This document shows, one piece after another, positions 9,722 through 19,475 of a DNA stretch of 64,000 nucleotides; within the stretch, counting starts at the first letter, position 1, and each line of letters opens with the position of its first letter. The notes beneath the pieces are model-generated. The model was not told the origin of the DNA, made no database searches, and saw only the letters and a program-made list of their open reading frames with translations. Both the position numbers and the translations under genes were made by a program. The DNA is from Paraspadella gotoi (taxonomy: Eukaryota > Chaetognatha). The stretch lies in NCBI GenBank assembly GCA_051294375.1, contig CM119268.1, forward strand, positions 5,569,221 through 5,633,220, in the 5' to 3' direction.

Positions 9722-10375
9722 TTCAATCGCTCCGTCCAAAAGTGGGAATGCCGTTATCAAGCCAAGAACATGTGCCCGGCCAAACTGCTCGTCCGAGAGG
9801 CCAACCAGGGCGACCTCTCCAACGCTCAAGCGACCCTTCTCATTCATCACAACCACAAACCAACTTTTACGGCCAAAAAAGAGAAGGGAGCGGCGGTAGA
9901 AGGCGGGGTGCTGGTGGAGGCGGCGGTGGAGGCGGCTGTGGAGGCGGCGCCCTGGACTGAACCCAGAAAGGTTGCTCCTGGAAGAGGCCCTTCACCCTCC
10001 CAATGTCATATCTGTGGCGGCATCTTCAGTACCAATGTGGTCAGACAAAATCACATAGAGGAGATTCACAAAGGCCGACGGTTCCGCTGCCTGATTTGCG
10101 GAGTGGACGTCCATCGCTGCGGGAAACCTGGGCATCGATTGACGGCGGGTCACGCAAAGGATTCCCTATTTAAAAAGGGCTCAATTTTTCGAAAGGTTTA
10201 TTTGAAGTCAAAAATACAAGGCCGAGATTATAACAAAAAGGGATGGGAGAATAGAAACGAAAAGAAAAAAGAAAGTACAAGTAAAAAAGACATAAGAACA
10301 TTGGAACATTTGAACATTGGAAATAAAGAAGAGGCGGTAATAGAGTCAGCGACTGACCTAAAAAGAGGGCGCTAA
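9722..10375 (+). CDS. FLYWCH-C2H2 zinc-finger gene 2, second FLYWCH core and first finger pair
   Basis: From the acceptor at 9720-9721 the frame runs to a TAA at 10373-10375. It completes the second FLYWCH domain (W-E-C-x7-C...HHNH), passes a Gly/Ala/Val/Glu-rich linker near 9,890-9,960, and encodes a finger pair: C-x2-C-x12-H-x4-H followed by C-x2-C-x11-H-x5-H. These spacings equal those of the upstream paralogue's pair. A basic stretch and the motif NIGNKEEAVIESATDLK follow. The same pair-plus-linker unit recurs twice just downstream, where the tail continues past the position of this stop. The stop therefore looks like the effect of a frameshift near 10,370 and not a true protein end. Confidence 0.78.
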   Translation, partial: FNRSVQKWECRYQAKNMCPAKLLVREANQGDLSNAQATLLIHHNHKPTFTAKKEKGAAVEGGVLVEAAVEAAVEAAPWTEPRKVAPGRGPSPSQCHICGGIFSTNVVRQNHIEEIHKGRRFRCLICGVDVHRCGKPGHRLTAGHAKDSLFKKGSIFRKVYLKSKIQGRDYNKKGWENRNEKKKESTSKKDIRTLEHLNIGNKEEAVIESATDLKRGR

Positions 10376-10990
10376 CAGAAAGGGCACATTCTTCATTCCA
10401 GTGCCATCTCTGCGCTGGAGTTTTCAACTTCAATCAGTCTCGACACCGTCACTTGGAAGACTTTCACAAAGGCGGAGATTCGTGTGCCTGATTTGTGGAG
10501 TGAAGGTCTACGAAAACAAGAGATTGAAACATCGATTGGCGGCTGGTCACCCAAAGGACTCACCTTTTCGAAAGGTTTATTTGAAGTCAAAAATACAAGG
10601 CCAAAACTATAACAAAAGAAGATGGAAGATTAGAAACGAAAAGAAAATACAAATTAAAAGTAAAAAAGACATGAAAACATTGGAACATTTGAACATTGGA
10701 AATAAAGAAGAAGCAGTAATAGATTCAGCGACTGACCTCAAAGAGAGCGCTACAGAAAAAACCCATTCTTCATTCCAGTGCCATCTCTGCGATGGAGTTT
10801 TCCGCTCCAATCAGACCCGATTCATTCACTTTGAAGACGTTCACAAAGGCCGGAAATTCGTGTGCCTGATTTGTGGAGTGAAGGTCAACAACAACCACAA
10901 ATCCAACCATCGATTAGCGGCTGGTCACCCAAAGGACTCACCTTTTCGAAAGGTTTATTTGAAGTCAACAATTCTAAAAAGAGAATTAGT
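9995..10990 (+). repeat. Three tandem copies of a C2H2 finger-pair unit within gene 2
   Basis: Units of roughly 375-400 bp begin near 9,995, 10,395 and 10,772. Each has a finger pair, the sequence FRKVYLKS.I and a basic tail; units 1 and 2 share NIGNKEEAVI[ED]SATDLK. Units 2 and 3 are nearly identical at nucleotide level, so the last duplication is recent. Unit 2 differs from unit 3 by one missing base in the first finger (near 10,476) and two extra bases before it. Confidence 0.85.
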
Positions 10991-12590
10991 CAGCAAAAAA
11001 AGAGAGGAAAGAAAAAGAATGAAAAAAGAAAACGAAATCAAAAACAAAAGGAAAAACGAATCCGGAGAAAGGAGGAAAACTTTCGATGATGATGAGGACG
11101 ACGTCGACGACGACGATAAAAACAACAACAACGACGACGACGATGACAACGACGAGGTTAGAGGCGATCGCCGCGGTCGTCGTCACAAGAAAGAGAAAAG
11201 GGAGATAAAGCGTGAAAAGGAAAGAGACGATGAAAAGGATAATGAAGAGAAAAAGGAAGGAGAGGAAGAAGAAGAAGAAGAAAGCGAGGAAGAAGAAGAG
11301 AGGAAGGAAAACAAGTTTCAACTCGTCGACCGAAAAAGACTCAACAGTTGGATGCAGACGACGTCTAAGAAAAGAAGATTGCAATCTTCCTTTGTCGAAG
11401 AAAAAAGAGATGAGGAAGAAAAGGAGAAAAAAAGGAAAGAGGTGGAAAGGAAAGAAGAAGAAAGAAAAGAGAAGGAAAGGAAAGAAGTGGAAAGGAAAGA
11501 GAAGGAAAGAAAAGAGAAGAAAAGGAAAGAGGAGGAAAGGAAAGAGGTGGAAAGGAAAGAAGAAGAAAGAAAAGAGAAGGAAAGGAAAGAGGTGGAAAGG
11601 AAAGAGAAGGAATTAAATAAGAAGAAAAGGAAAGAGGAGGAAAGGAAAGAAGAAGAAAGGAAAGAGATGGAAAGGAAAGAAGAGAAAAGGAAAGTGAAAG
11701 AAAGGCAAGAAGAGGAAAGGAGAAAGCAGAAAATAAAAATCGAAAGCGATTGTCTAATCACGTATCAACGAAAATCCGCATCAAGCGACAAAAACGACAA
11801 CGACTCTGCCGCAAATTTCCTTCCTGCTGCAACCAATAGCGTCCATAGAGTCGGTGGCATTCAACAGCAAGAATCGCAACCATTTGGACAGAACAACCAT
11901 GCCTTGCTGCAACAGCAAGCAACGCAACTGTTGCAGCCGTTTCAGACAAACTTTAGTCAATTGAGCCTGCCTTCTATGTCAACGAACGTTAATTTTTTGC
12001 AGCAAATGTTGCTACAAAATCCATTTATGATCCCACAACTTTCTCTGCCACAAACTCCGCTGCAAGAAGAGATGCAATTTAATTTCCCATCTTCGACCCT
12101 GGGGCAGAAACTTTTGCAGAAGCCTCTCTCCAACACTCCCAATGATACTTCCGCGTCAATGATGTTGTCTTTAAATGCCCCAGAGCCGTCTTCCTCCATC
12201 AGCCGCTGCCCAATGCCGCCGTCACCGCCTTCAACAGCTTCTACAACATCAATAGCCTCAACATCTACATCAGACTTATCCCAACCTTCCTCCATCAAAC
12301 CGATCATCAAAAACGAGCATCGTGATTCCATCTTTTGTGACATTTGTCACCTGCGATTCACTCAAGACGACGAATCGTACCGTTTGCACCTGCTCCGGCA
12401 CCTGGAGGAGTTTCGAGACAAAACCACCTGTCCGTTTTGCCGCGTGGATTGCGAGACGTCGGCCAAGATGACCGACCACTTCATGATGGTTCATGGAAAA
12501 GTGGAAAAGATTTTTTGCTCCGAAAAAACTTGCGCGAGGAGTTTTTGGACTTTTAAGTCGTCGACGAGGCACGCGGCCAAGCATAACTGA
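10362..12590 (+). CDS. FLYWCH-C2H2 zinc-finger gene 2, downstream part (finger pairs 2-3, Lys/Glu tract, C-terminal module)
   Basis: Open from 10,362 to TGA at 12588-12590. The first ~40 codons read the second unit's first finger out of frame; from RRFVCLICGVKV (about 10,475) the frame is authentic. Unit 3 has a complete finger pair (about 10,776-10,925). An Asp/Asn-rich stretch and then a Lys/Glu/Arg tract (about 11,215-11,740) of imperfect 5-residue RKExE repeats follow; the tract should form a long charged helix. A Gln/Leu/Pro-rich segment (11,860-12,130) and Ser/Pro linker precede the consensus IKNE (12,306-12,317) and the three-finger block (CDICHL... to ARSFWTFKSSTRH). This is the 3' end of the gene whose exons start at 7,735; the junction needs a frame correction or an unrecognised splice. 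Confidence 0.75.
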   Translation, partial: KEGANRKGTFFIPVPSLRWSFQLQSVSTPSLGRLSQRRRFVCLICGVKVYENKRLKHRLAAGHPKDSPFRKVYLKSKIQGQNYNKRRWKIRNEKKIQIKSKKDMKTLEHLNIGNKEEAVIDSATDLKESATEKTHSSFQCHLCDGVFRSNQTRFIHFEDVHKGRKFVCLICGVKVNNNHKSNHRLAAGHPKDSPFRKVYLKSTILKRELVSKKREERKRMKKENEIKNKRKNESGERRKTFDDDEDDVDDDDKNNNNDDDDDNDEVRGDRRGRRHKKEKREIKREKERDDEKDNEEKKEGEEEEEEESEEEEERKENKFQLVDRKRLNSWMQTTSKKRRLQSSFVEEKRDEEEKEKKRKEVERKEEERKEKERKEVERKEKERKEKKRKEEERKEVERKEEERKEKERKEVERKEKELNKKKRKEEERKEEERKEMERKEEKRKVKERQEEERRKQKIKIESDCLITYQRKSASSDKNDNDSAANFLPAATNSVHRVGGIQQQESQPFGQNNHALLQQQATQLLQPFQTNFSQLSLPSMSTNVNFLQQMLLQNPFMIPQLSLPQTPLQEEMQFNFPSSTLGQKLLQKPLSNTPNDTSASMMLSLNAPEPSSSISRCPMPPSPPSTASTTSIASTSTSDLSQPSSIKPIIKNEHRDSIFCDICHLRFTQDDESYRLHLLRHLEEFRDKTTCPFCRVDCETSAKMTDHFMMVHGKVEKIFCSEKTCARSFWTFKSSTRHAAKHN

Positions 12591-13111
12591 TTCAAAATAC
12601 TCATTTCAGAATACATTTTGGTGATTGCTTGATATTAGACCTTGTAACGTTTTACTTTTCTGGCCTCAATACAATAATAAATGTATTATTACTATTAATA
12701 TTTTTTTCTGAAAGGAAATTCAACGAAGCGTTTCAGGGTAAATATTTTATGGAAGATTTTAAAAATACATGAAAATAAATTTTCATAAGAATAGTATAAA
12801 ATCGAATCGTTGTAATTCTAATTACTTTTCTAATGTTCTCCATGTCAAAGACAATCAGACATACAGATTTGTCTTTTCTGATGTCGGTTGAGGCTAAAAG
12901 AAAAAAAAAAAAGAATCACACGATCGATTTAAATTCAAACCAGAAATTTTCTTTTCCTCCCCCTTTCTCTTGTGGCCCGATATAAATCCGGATTTTTTTC
13001 TCCTTTTTTCTCCGAATAGAAAAATCCAAGAAAAGTTTCTGGGAATCCGAGAATTCTCATCCTCGTCTCTCTCGCCCATCTCTTCTTCTCTTCTCTCTCT
13101 CTCCTCTCTCT

Positions 13112-13161
<50 letters not shown>

Positions 13162-14001
13162 TTTCTCTCTCTCTCTCTCTATTCGCCTCACGCGTTTTTC
13201 ATTGGCCGCTCAAAAAAAAAAAAAAAAAATGGCCGCTCAAAAAAAAAAAAAAAAAAAAAGGCCGCCTTCAAAAATCCGGTAGGCGCTTTAAAATCACCGT
13301 TAAGTTTACCGGGTGATTTTCATCGATGGCTTTCCAATAAAAGTTATGGCCTGTCAACCTTACATATCATTTCTAAATTTTTTTTAATTATACAAAACAG
13401 TATTAACATAATCAGAAACAGTAACAGTGTAAAAGACCGAAAAATGGTAAACGAGTAAAAACTAAACTACTTATAAAAATTCAATAAAAAACATTTAAAA
13501 TTGTACCATTAATAATTGTTATAAACTAATTCATACGAAACTATTATAAAAAATATGAAAAACAACGTTCAAGAACGTTCAAGGATATAAAAAATTAAAA
13601 TCATAAAAATAATCATTGATATTATTATACGTTTGAAAATTGGGAATTAAATCGATGTACATCGGACTATAGTATAGAGTAAACCCAATGAAAAAGGTAA
13701 AATTGTCTGAATCTATCTCATGAATCTGTGAGACATTGATGGGTTAGTTGTGGGCCTCTCTTTGTCATTGTTTGCTGTCATTTTTTAAATTAATATGAAT
13801 ATTAATGTTATTACTATTAATATGTTATGAACTAATTATTAAGAAACTACAAAATATAACGTTTAAGAACGTTCAAGGATCAAACATTACTTTAAAATTA
13901 AATGGCAGTTGCCACAAACTAAACGAAGGTAAGTGAGAGAAAACAGAAAAAGAGAGAGATAGAGAGAACGATGGAGAAAAAGAAAGAGAAACAGGTTCCC
14001 T

Positions 14002-14076
<75 letters not shown>

Positions 14077-14460
14077 AATAAAAACTCTTGCCAAGACGTA
14101 AATATGCAAATTGATTTTTAGAGGAACTGAATGCCTTTGAAAACGTGGCGACGCATAGAACGGCCTTTGCCTGGGCGATGCAATGGGCGTTGGGGGTCGA
14201 GGTAGATAGGTGGTGTCCTGGGTGGATGGTCGGTAGTGGGTTGGGGTGGAAGAATCAGCGACGACGATCGCCGGGAAAATCGGCAGCGGTGTCCGGCGAC
14301 GGCGGCGAATTTAATGTGCGACGGCGGTGGCAAAATCCGCCCGAGAAAAAAATAAAGTCTTCAACTTTGTCGGATTTTGAATGCAATTGGCTCGATTGTT
14401 TAAAATACAGTGATTAATGCGCTAAAGGGGCTGAAGATGAATAGCCGCAACTTCTTTAAC
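12591..14460. other. Non-coding DNA with pyrimidine tracts
   Basis: No gene visible. It contains CT-rich microsatellite at 13,063-13,185, two poly-A runs separated by tggccgctc at 13,199-13,262, and (GA)n at 14,007-14,075. The sequence ggccgctc recurs in the same block, and related ggccaat/ggccag motifs appear at 51,130-51,200 and 53,350-53,450. Confidence 0.5.
12676..12681 (+). promoter_or_regulatory. Polyadenylation signal AATAAA
   Basis: A canonical AATAAA 86 bases after the stop codon at 12,590, at about the same distance as in the paralogue ending at 600. Confidence 0.5.
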
Positions 14461-14469
14461 ACCTCTAAT

Positions 14470-14660
14470 ATCTATGGAACGGGTCCTAGGTTTGGAACCA
14501 GTGTCGGACGTTTTCCAGGCCCACGAGGCGGTTGACGGCCATCCTCACGCTTCCCGCAGAGTCAGTACCGGATTGAGATCCGAATTGAACCCGGTACCTA
14601 GTGATCATGAGCTGATGACTTTACTCAGTGAGCCACAGGGTCACGACTGAAGGTGTCACT
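14470..14660 (-). repeat. tRNA-derived SINE-like element
   Basis: On the minus strand the element reads TGGCTCACTGAGTAAAG, close to a Pol III A box with tRNA D-arm context, and about 45 bases later GGGTTCAATTCGG, close to a B box. It then runs into a GC-richer body ending near ggtgttaaagaagttgcgg. The inverted copy is at 28,325-28,530. No cloverleaf is intact, so it is not a functional tRNA gene. The family name is unknown to me. Confidence 0.55.
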
Positions 14661-15239
14661 CTTATGTTGGAATAGATGGGAGAGTGTACGATCATTAAGG
14701 TCCTCATTTGGATATAATGATATCTATAAAATTTTTGCTTGTAGATCAAAAAACTTTGAATCCAAGCTTTTTTCCTCTAGAAACAATATTCTAAAAATCT
14801 TGTCAGCTTATTGTTAATTTTTTTTTTTTTTTTTTTTTTTTTTCTTTTTTCGTTCTGTTAATTTAAATATTTATATTTTGTTGAATTGTAAACTGTTCAA
14901 TTTATGCGTTTATCTGTAATGCTGTATGCCCTTTTGAATGTACTGTTTCAACTAATTGTTGTAAACGAATAAAACACATATATAAGCGGGGAGAACTTAT
15001 TCAATGCCCGACTACAATACTATAAATACATTCAGATTACAATTCTTCGCTCGTTAAATCTTCTTTCTATTCGTTATTTAATTTTTTTTTCACTTCTTTT
15101 TATTTTTTTTAAATTTTAAAACGATATTTAGTTTTCCCCGTTTTTTTTGTCCTTTTTATTTGTTACTATTTCTTAAAATTTTATTTTTATATTTTTTTAC
15201 CTTATTCTTGAGGTGATTTCTCTTTCTCCTTCTACACTA

Positions 15240-15680
15240 TTCCTTTTTCCTTCTTTCTTTTTTATTTTCTCTATCTTTTTCCTTTTTCTCCCTTTAACTT
15301 TCTTCTCATAGCTATTTTTCCTTCATCCACCCATTTTCTTCTCTTTCCTCTATCTCTCTCTCTCTCCCACTTTCCTCCATTTTCTTGCTCCCTCTTCTTC
15401 TTTTCTCCCCTTCCTCTCTTTCCTCCCCTTCCTCCTTCCCTCCTTCCTCCTTTTTTCCTCCCCTTCTTCCTTCCTCTCTTTCCTCTTTTTCCTCCCCTTC
15501 CTCCTTCCTCTCTTTCATCCCCTTCCTCCTTTTCCCTCTTCTTTTTTCCTCCCCTTCTTCCTTCCTCTCTTTTCTCTCTTCCCTCCCCTTCCTCCTTCCT
15601 CTTTTTCATCCCCTTCCTCCTTTCTCCTTCTCCCAATTGTTTTTTCTCCCCTTTCTCCTTTTCCTCCTCCTCTTCATCCA
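15240..15680. repeat. Polypyrimidine (CCTTCCT-type) tract
   Basis: About 440 bases of almost pure C/T on the plus strand, made of variable cctcttt/cctcctt blocks. Long open frames here (Ser/Leu/Phe or Glu/Arg/Lys only) are composition artefacts. Confidence 0.9.
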
Positions 15681-15774
15681 CCGGAAATCGTTTGTCTTTT
15701 GCCGGAAGCAAAAAAGGAGAAAAAAAAATTTCGCCATCAAAACTTCTCTTGGAGATTTGACGACGTGATCGACC

Positions 15775-15985
15775 GGGAGAGAGAGAGTGGGAGAGAAAGA
15801 GAGAGTGGGAGAGAGGTAGAGAGAGAGAGAGAGAGAGAGAGAGAAGAAGAGAGGGGCTCTGATGATGTAAGTGAGAGAGGGAGAAAGGGGGAGAGGAGAG
15901 AGAGGGAGAGAAATAGAGAGAGGGAGAGAAAGAGAGGAACAGGGGTGAAGAGAGAGACAGAGTGAGAGAAAGTGAGAGAGAGTCA
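15775..15985. repeat. (GA)n-rich tract
   Basis: Interrupted gagaga/gggaga repeats; the mirror copy is at about 26,945-27,165. Confidence 0.9.
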
Positions 15986-16496
15986 AGAATGAAAAAAATG
16001 GAATTAAGGGATGGGTCATATGTCTTGTGATTCAGAAGTAACTTTTGAGAGTACTCATAGTGAGAAAAATGCTATTTTTCTTCTCTCCTTCTCCCTTGTT
16101 CCCTCAAATTCTTAGTATTCGAGTTTGACCGGTCATTTTTGTCTGGCCGGTCAACATTTACACCTTATTTTATTTGTCAATTTTTGGAGGAAAATTAGAA
16201 TATGTTTTCAGTCCTGTTTTTAGACTCATTCAGAAACTTATGCCTGTTTTTGAATCCCGTTTTTACGGGTTTTCGGTGTGATATGCTATTAACGTTTCTC
16301 GATCGATACAAAAACGTCGAGAGTTGAATATTCATAAATATATATATTAATCTTAGTCTTAGATTTATGATTTGATTATAAGTATTTTTAAAAATTAAAA
16401 TCAATTTCGTACAAGCTTCCAGTTTTTTTGGAACTAGGATTGGAGTAAACCAAGGCAGTTTTCGGTCGCTTTTTGTTAAGTAATTATCGAGGTTAT

Positions 16497-16760
16497 ATTT
16501 AATCCAAGACCTGTTATTGGGATAAGATTTAATTCGGGATCTTGTAATTGGTGTAATATTTAATCCTGGACCTAGGAATTAGTGTAAGATGTAATCCTAG
16601 ACCTTGTACTTTGAGTAAGATTTAATCCTGGAGCTAGCAAATGGAGTAAGATTTGATCTCGGACCTGGTAATTGGGGTTAGATTTAATCCTGGATCTGGG
16701 AATTGGTGTAAAGTTTAATCCTTGACCTTAAAATTGGGGTGATATTTAATCCTGCCAATT
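16497..16760 (+). repeat. Minisatellite, ~36 bp unit, about 7 copies
   Basis: Imperfect copies of taagatttaatcctggacc followed by tggtaattggggt. Copies vary at several positions (aatcctgg, aatccaag, aattcggg). The inverted copy is at about 26,160-26,450. Confidence 0.85.
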
Positions 16761-17081
16761 AACTAAATTCTAAAGCCGACACTTCACTCCAGATCATTGA
16801 AACCTTTCACCCTGAAATAGACTTTCATAATTATGACTTCGACTTATCATTGATTGTCATCTTCTCTAATCTTAACCGACTCATCTCCTTTCAATCTCTT
16901 TCGAATTTTCCTCTTAAAGGACGGACGATTCTTCAAAAGTTCGTCCGTCCGTCTTTTCTCGTCCGTCGGTGATTTTTATCGATAGAGGAGAAAAATTAAA
17001 AAAAAACTATAATATGCAAATGAGTTTAAAGGCTAAATCGTCGCACGATAAATTATAAATATTTCTCTCTCTCTCTCTCTC

Positions 17082-17106
17082 NNNNNNNNNNNNNNNNNNN
17101 NNNNNN
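17082..17106. other. Assembly gap (25 N) inside (CT)n
   Basis: Exactly 25 N with CT dinucleotides on both sides. The counterpart position in the inverted arm (about 25,740-25,850) reads through as GA repeat without a gap. Confidence 0.95.
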
Positions 17107-17194
17107 TCTCTCTCTCTCTCTTCTCCTCTCTCTCTCTTCTCTCTCTCGCGAGATTTACGTAAGAGATTCAAGTGAGTTCGACGTAAATTGGCGT

Positions 17195-17262
17195 TAGAAG
17201 ACGCGAGATTAGAAACGCAAGATTGACGCGAGATTGACGCGAGATTGACGCGAGATTGATTT
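17195..17262 (+). repeat. Short tandem repeat, 12-bp unit
   Basis: Four to five copies of gacgcgagatt(g), the first two diverged. A noisier mirror copy is near 25,625-25,690. Confidence 0.8.
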
Positions 17263-17394
17263 GAACGCTTCGAGAAGCGAATAGGGGAATTGACAGTCGG
17301 TAGTGAAGTGGGTGGGGGGAGGGAATAGAAGGGGGTGGGCGAAGAAGAAGATAAGAAGCGAATATCTTGTTCAGAGAAAAAATATCCCGCCCTT

Positions 17395-17579
17395 CTTTTT
17401 TTCTCTCCACTTTCCTATCTCTGTCCTCTATCTCCAACCTTTTCTTCCTCCTCCCTCCCTCCCCTCCTCTCACTCTTCCTCCCTCTCTCTCTTCTTCCCC
17501 ACTCCCCATCTCGCCCTCTTTCTTCTCCCCCCTCCCACCGTTTTCATTCTCTCTCTCTCTCTCTCTCTCATCATCTCTC

Positions 17580-17612
<33 letters not shown>

Positions 17613-18300
17613 TCTCCTCTTCTGCCCTCTCTCTCTCTCCCTCTCTCTTCCCTTCTGCTCTCTCTCTCTTTCCTTTTTCTCCCTGTCTCTCTCTCTCACT
17701 CTCTCACCACACTTATTCCTTCTCTCCAGAAGAAGAGAATTCTCCAATTTTTTTTTTACCACGGGAAAATTTGGCGAAAAAAAAAATTTCTTTACCGTTT
17801 TCTCTTCTCAGTTCCCAGTCTTCTCTCCCTCCTCCTCCTCCTCTCCCCTCCTCTCATTTTCCTCGACTTATATCCTCCACAAAATCATGAGGCTCGAGTC
17901 TTTCGTCGTCCGACAGAATAATATAATCTCGCTCTTATCCTTTTTCTTTTTCCTTTTTTCATAGCTCTTTTTCTTTTCTTTCGTCTGTGTCCCTTTTCTC
18001 ACACATTCCCTTTTTCTAAATCTTTTCCCCCTCCTTTCTTATCTTAACCTTGTCCTTTCTTTTAAACTTTTTTACTTTCTTTCCTGTATTTTTACCCCAA
18101 TTTTATTTTCTTTTTTTTTTTTCAATTTTTCTTAATTTTTTCCTCTTTCTTTTCCTACTCTCTTTTTAAACCTAATCCATTTTTTCTTTTTTAAGTCTTC
18201 CTTTCCACATTTTATTTTTTCCTTTCTCTTTTTTCTCCTTCTACTTTTCTTTTTTCTTTTTTTCTTATTCTTTTTCCCCTTCCTTCTTATTATCTTTGGT
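17395..18300. repeat. Pyrimidine-rich low-complexity DNA
   Basis: CT- and TTTC-rich sequence around a unique island (17,735-17,900, ttggcgaaaaaaaaaatttc and ggctcgagtctttcgtcg). The part from 17,735 on occurs three times in the window: here, 23,605-24,327 (direct) and 24,400-25,160 (inverted). Confidence 0.85.
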
Positions 18301-18780
18301 TCGAGGCGCTCGAGCTGAAAATGCCATCGAAACTTCTTCCCAGGAAATATCGCATAAGCCTTTGACAAAATAAGGTATGAACATCACTCCTTTGTAATTC
18401 TTCTCTTCTCTCTCTCTCTCTCCTCTCTCTCTACTCTCTCACTCTCCTCTCTCTGCTCTCTCTCTCTCTCTCTCTTCTCTTCTCTTGTATCTTCCGACTT
18501 TTTCTCTTTTCGAAAAGATTTATTCAAATTCCTGGTTTCCGCGAGGAGAGAAGAAAGGTTATTGAGAGAGGGGAGCAGTGAGGAGCGACAGGAGACGCAG
18601 AGGAGGAGAGAGAGAGAGAGAGAAGACGAGGGATGTCGGGGTGCCAGAGGGGTGGGCGGTTTTTGTGGTGGGTTGTTGGTGGTAAAGTCAACGACGAAGA
18701 TAGCTAGTGCAACGAGAAAAGTAACGAGACTAGAGGAGAGAGGGAGACACGCACCGACAAGAAGAAAGAACAGACCATTT

Positions 18781-19475
18781 CTTCTTTATCCTGCGTGACT
18801 GAAGAGCGGACGTTATTCACGGTGTCGCGTCCGTGTTTCGATCCAAGATTTTAAATGATTTTTATAAACATTGAAAAGCTAAGGTTTTCCATATTAATTC
18901 AATCACTAGTATTAAAACTTTTGCGATTTCAACTGTTAAATTTCTTCGATTTGAAAGGACTGAGGGTCTGCTGTTTAATATTTATTAGTCTTGTAAAGTA
19001 ACCGCCCATAGTCCTGTCCAAAGTGAGGACAAGATATCATGATTTATGATATTTTATGATATCTGATTAAGAGAAATATCGATTTGGGAAACAGTGCTAA
19101 TTTTATTTAGACCATGCATTCAAACCATTTAAAGCTGGTTCAATATTCAAGACATTAAGTCCCTTTTTGGTTGGAAAGTTTCTCCTCTCTCTCTCTCTTT
19201 CTCTCCTCTCTGAGTCCTCCTCCCTCTTCCTCTCACCTTCTTCTTATTGTAAAATAATTTTTTTACCCTCACCAACAGATTCTGCTGGCCTTGAATAAGA
19301 AACCAGCTAAATGGTTTGAATGCATGGTCTAAATAAAATAGCACTGTTTCCCAAATCGAATGTTTTCTTTTATGCAAAACTAGCTCAGTGCATGAGATGA
19401 CCACTTAACAATCCATTTGATGATATATCTTATTGATATTTTTATAATTTGTCGTACCAATTTCATAGTAGTGTA
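18781..19475 (+). repeat. Unit D: SINE-like head plus inverted-repeat body, copy 1
   Basis: Directly repeated at 36,290-36,960. It opens with a tRNA-like segment (tgcgtgactgaagagcgg, then gtgtcgcgtcc and a damaged B box; copy 2 keeps gggttcgaatcc intact). The dispersed ~100 bp body motif follows at 18,950-19,040. An inverted repeat then has arms at about 19,075-19,150 and 19,285-19,360 (gggaaacagtgctaattttatttagacc and its complement) around a CT-rich centre. It may be a SINE next to a fold-back/MITE-like element. No open reading frame of note. Confidence 0.7.

Larger units (their letters stand above)
6981..18558 (+). repeat. Left arm of a ~12 kb inverted duplication
   Basis: This block reappears in reverse complement at 24,328-36,231. 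Landmarks match in reversed order: the boundary sequence ctaaaagattcc (6,982 vs 36,22x), the CCGGCGTCC/CACAGGAACA block (7,390 vs 35,800), every exon of the FLYWCH gene, the SINE-like element (14,480 vs 28,350), the 36-bp minisatellite (16,500 vs 26,300) and the TTTTCGAAAAG segment near 18,510 vs 24,385. The left arm has longer open frames and is probably the more accurate copy. Confidence 0.95.

Noticed and set aside
15271-15711. 146-codon Lys/Glu/Arg frame on the minus strand
   Set aside because: Pure purine tract; all frames are open and low-complexity.
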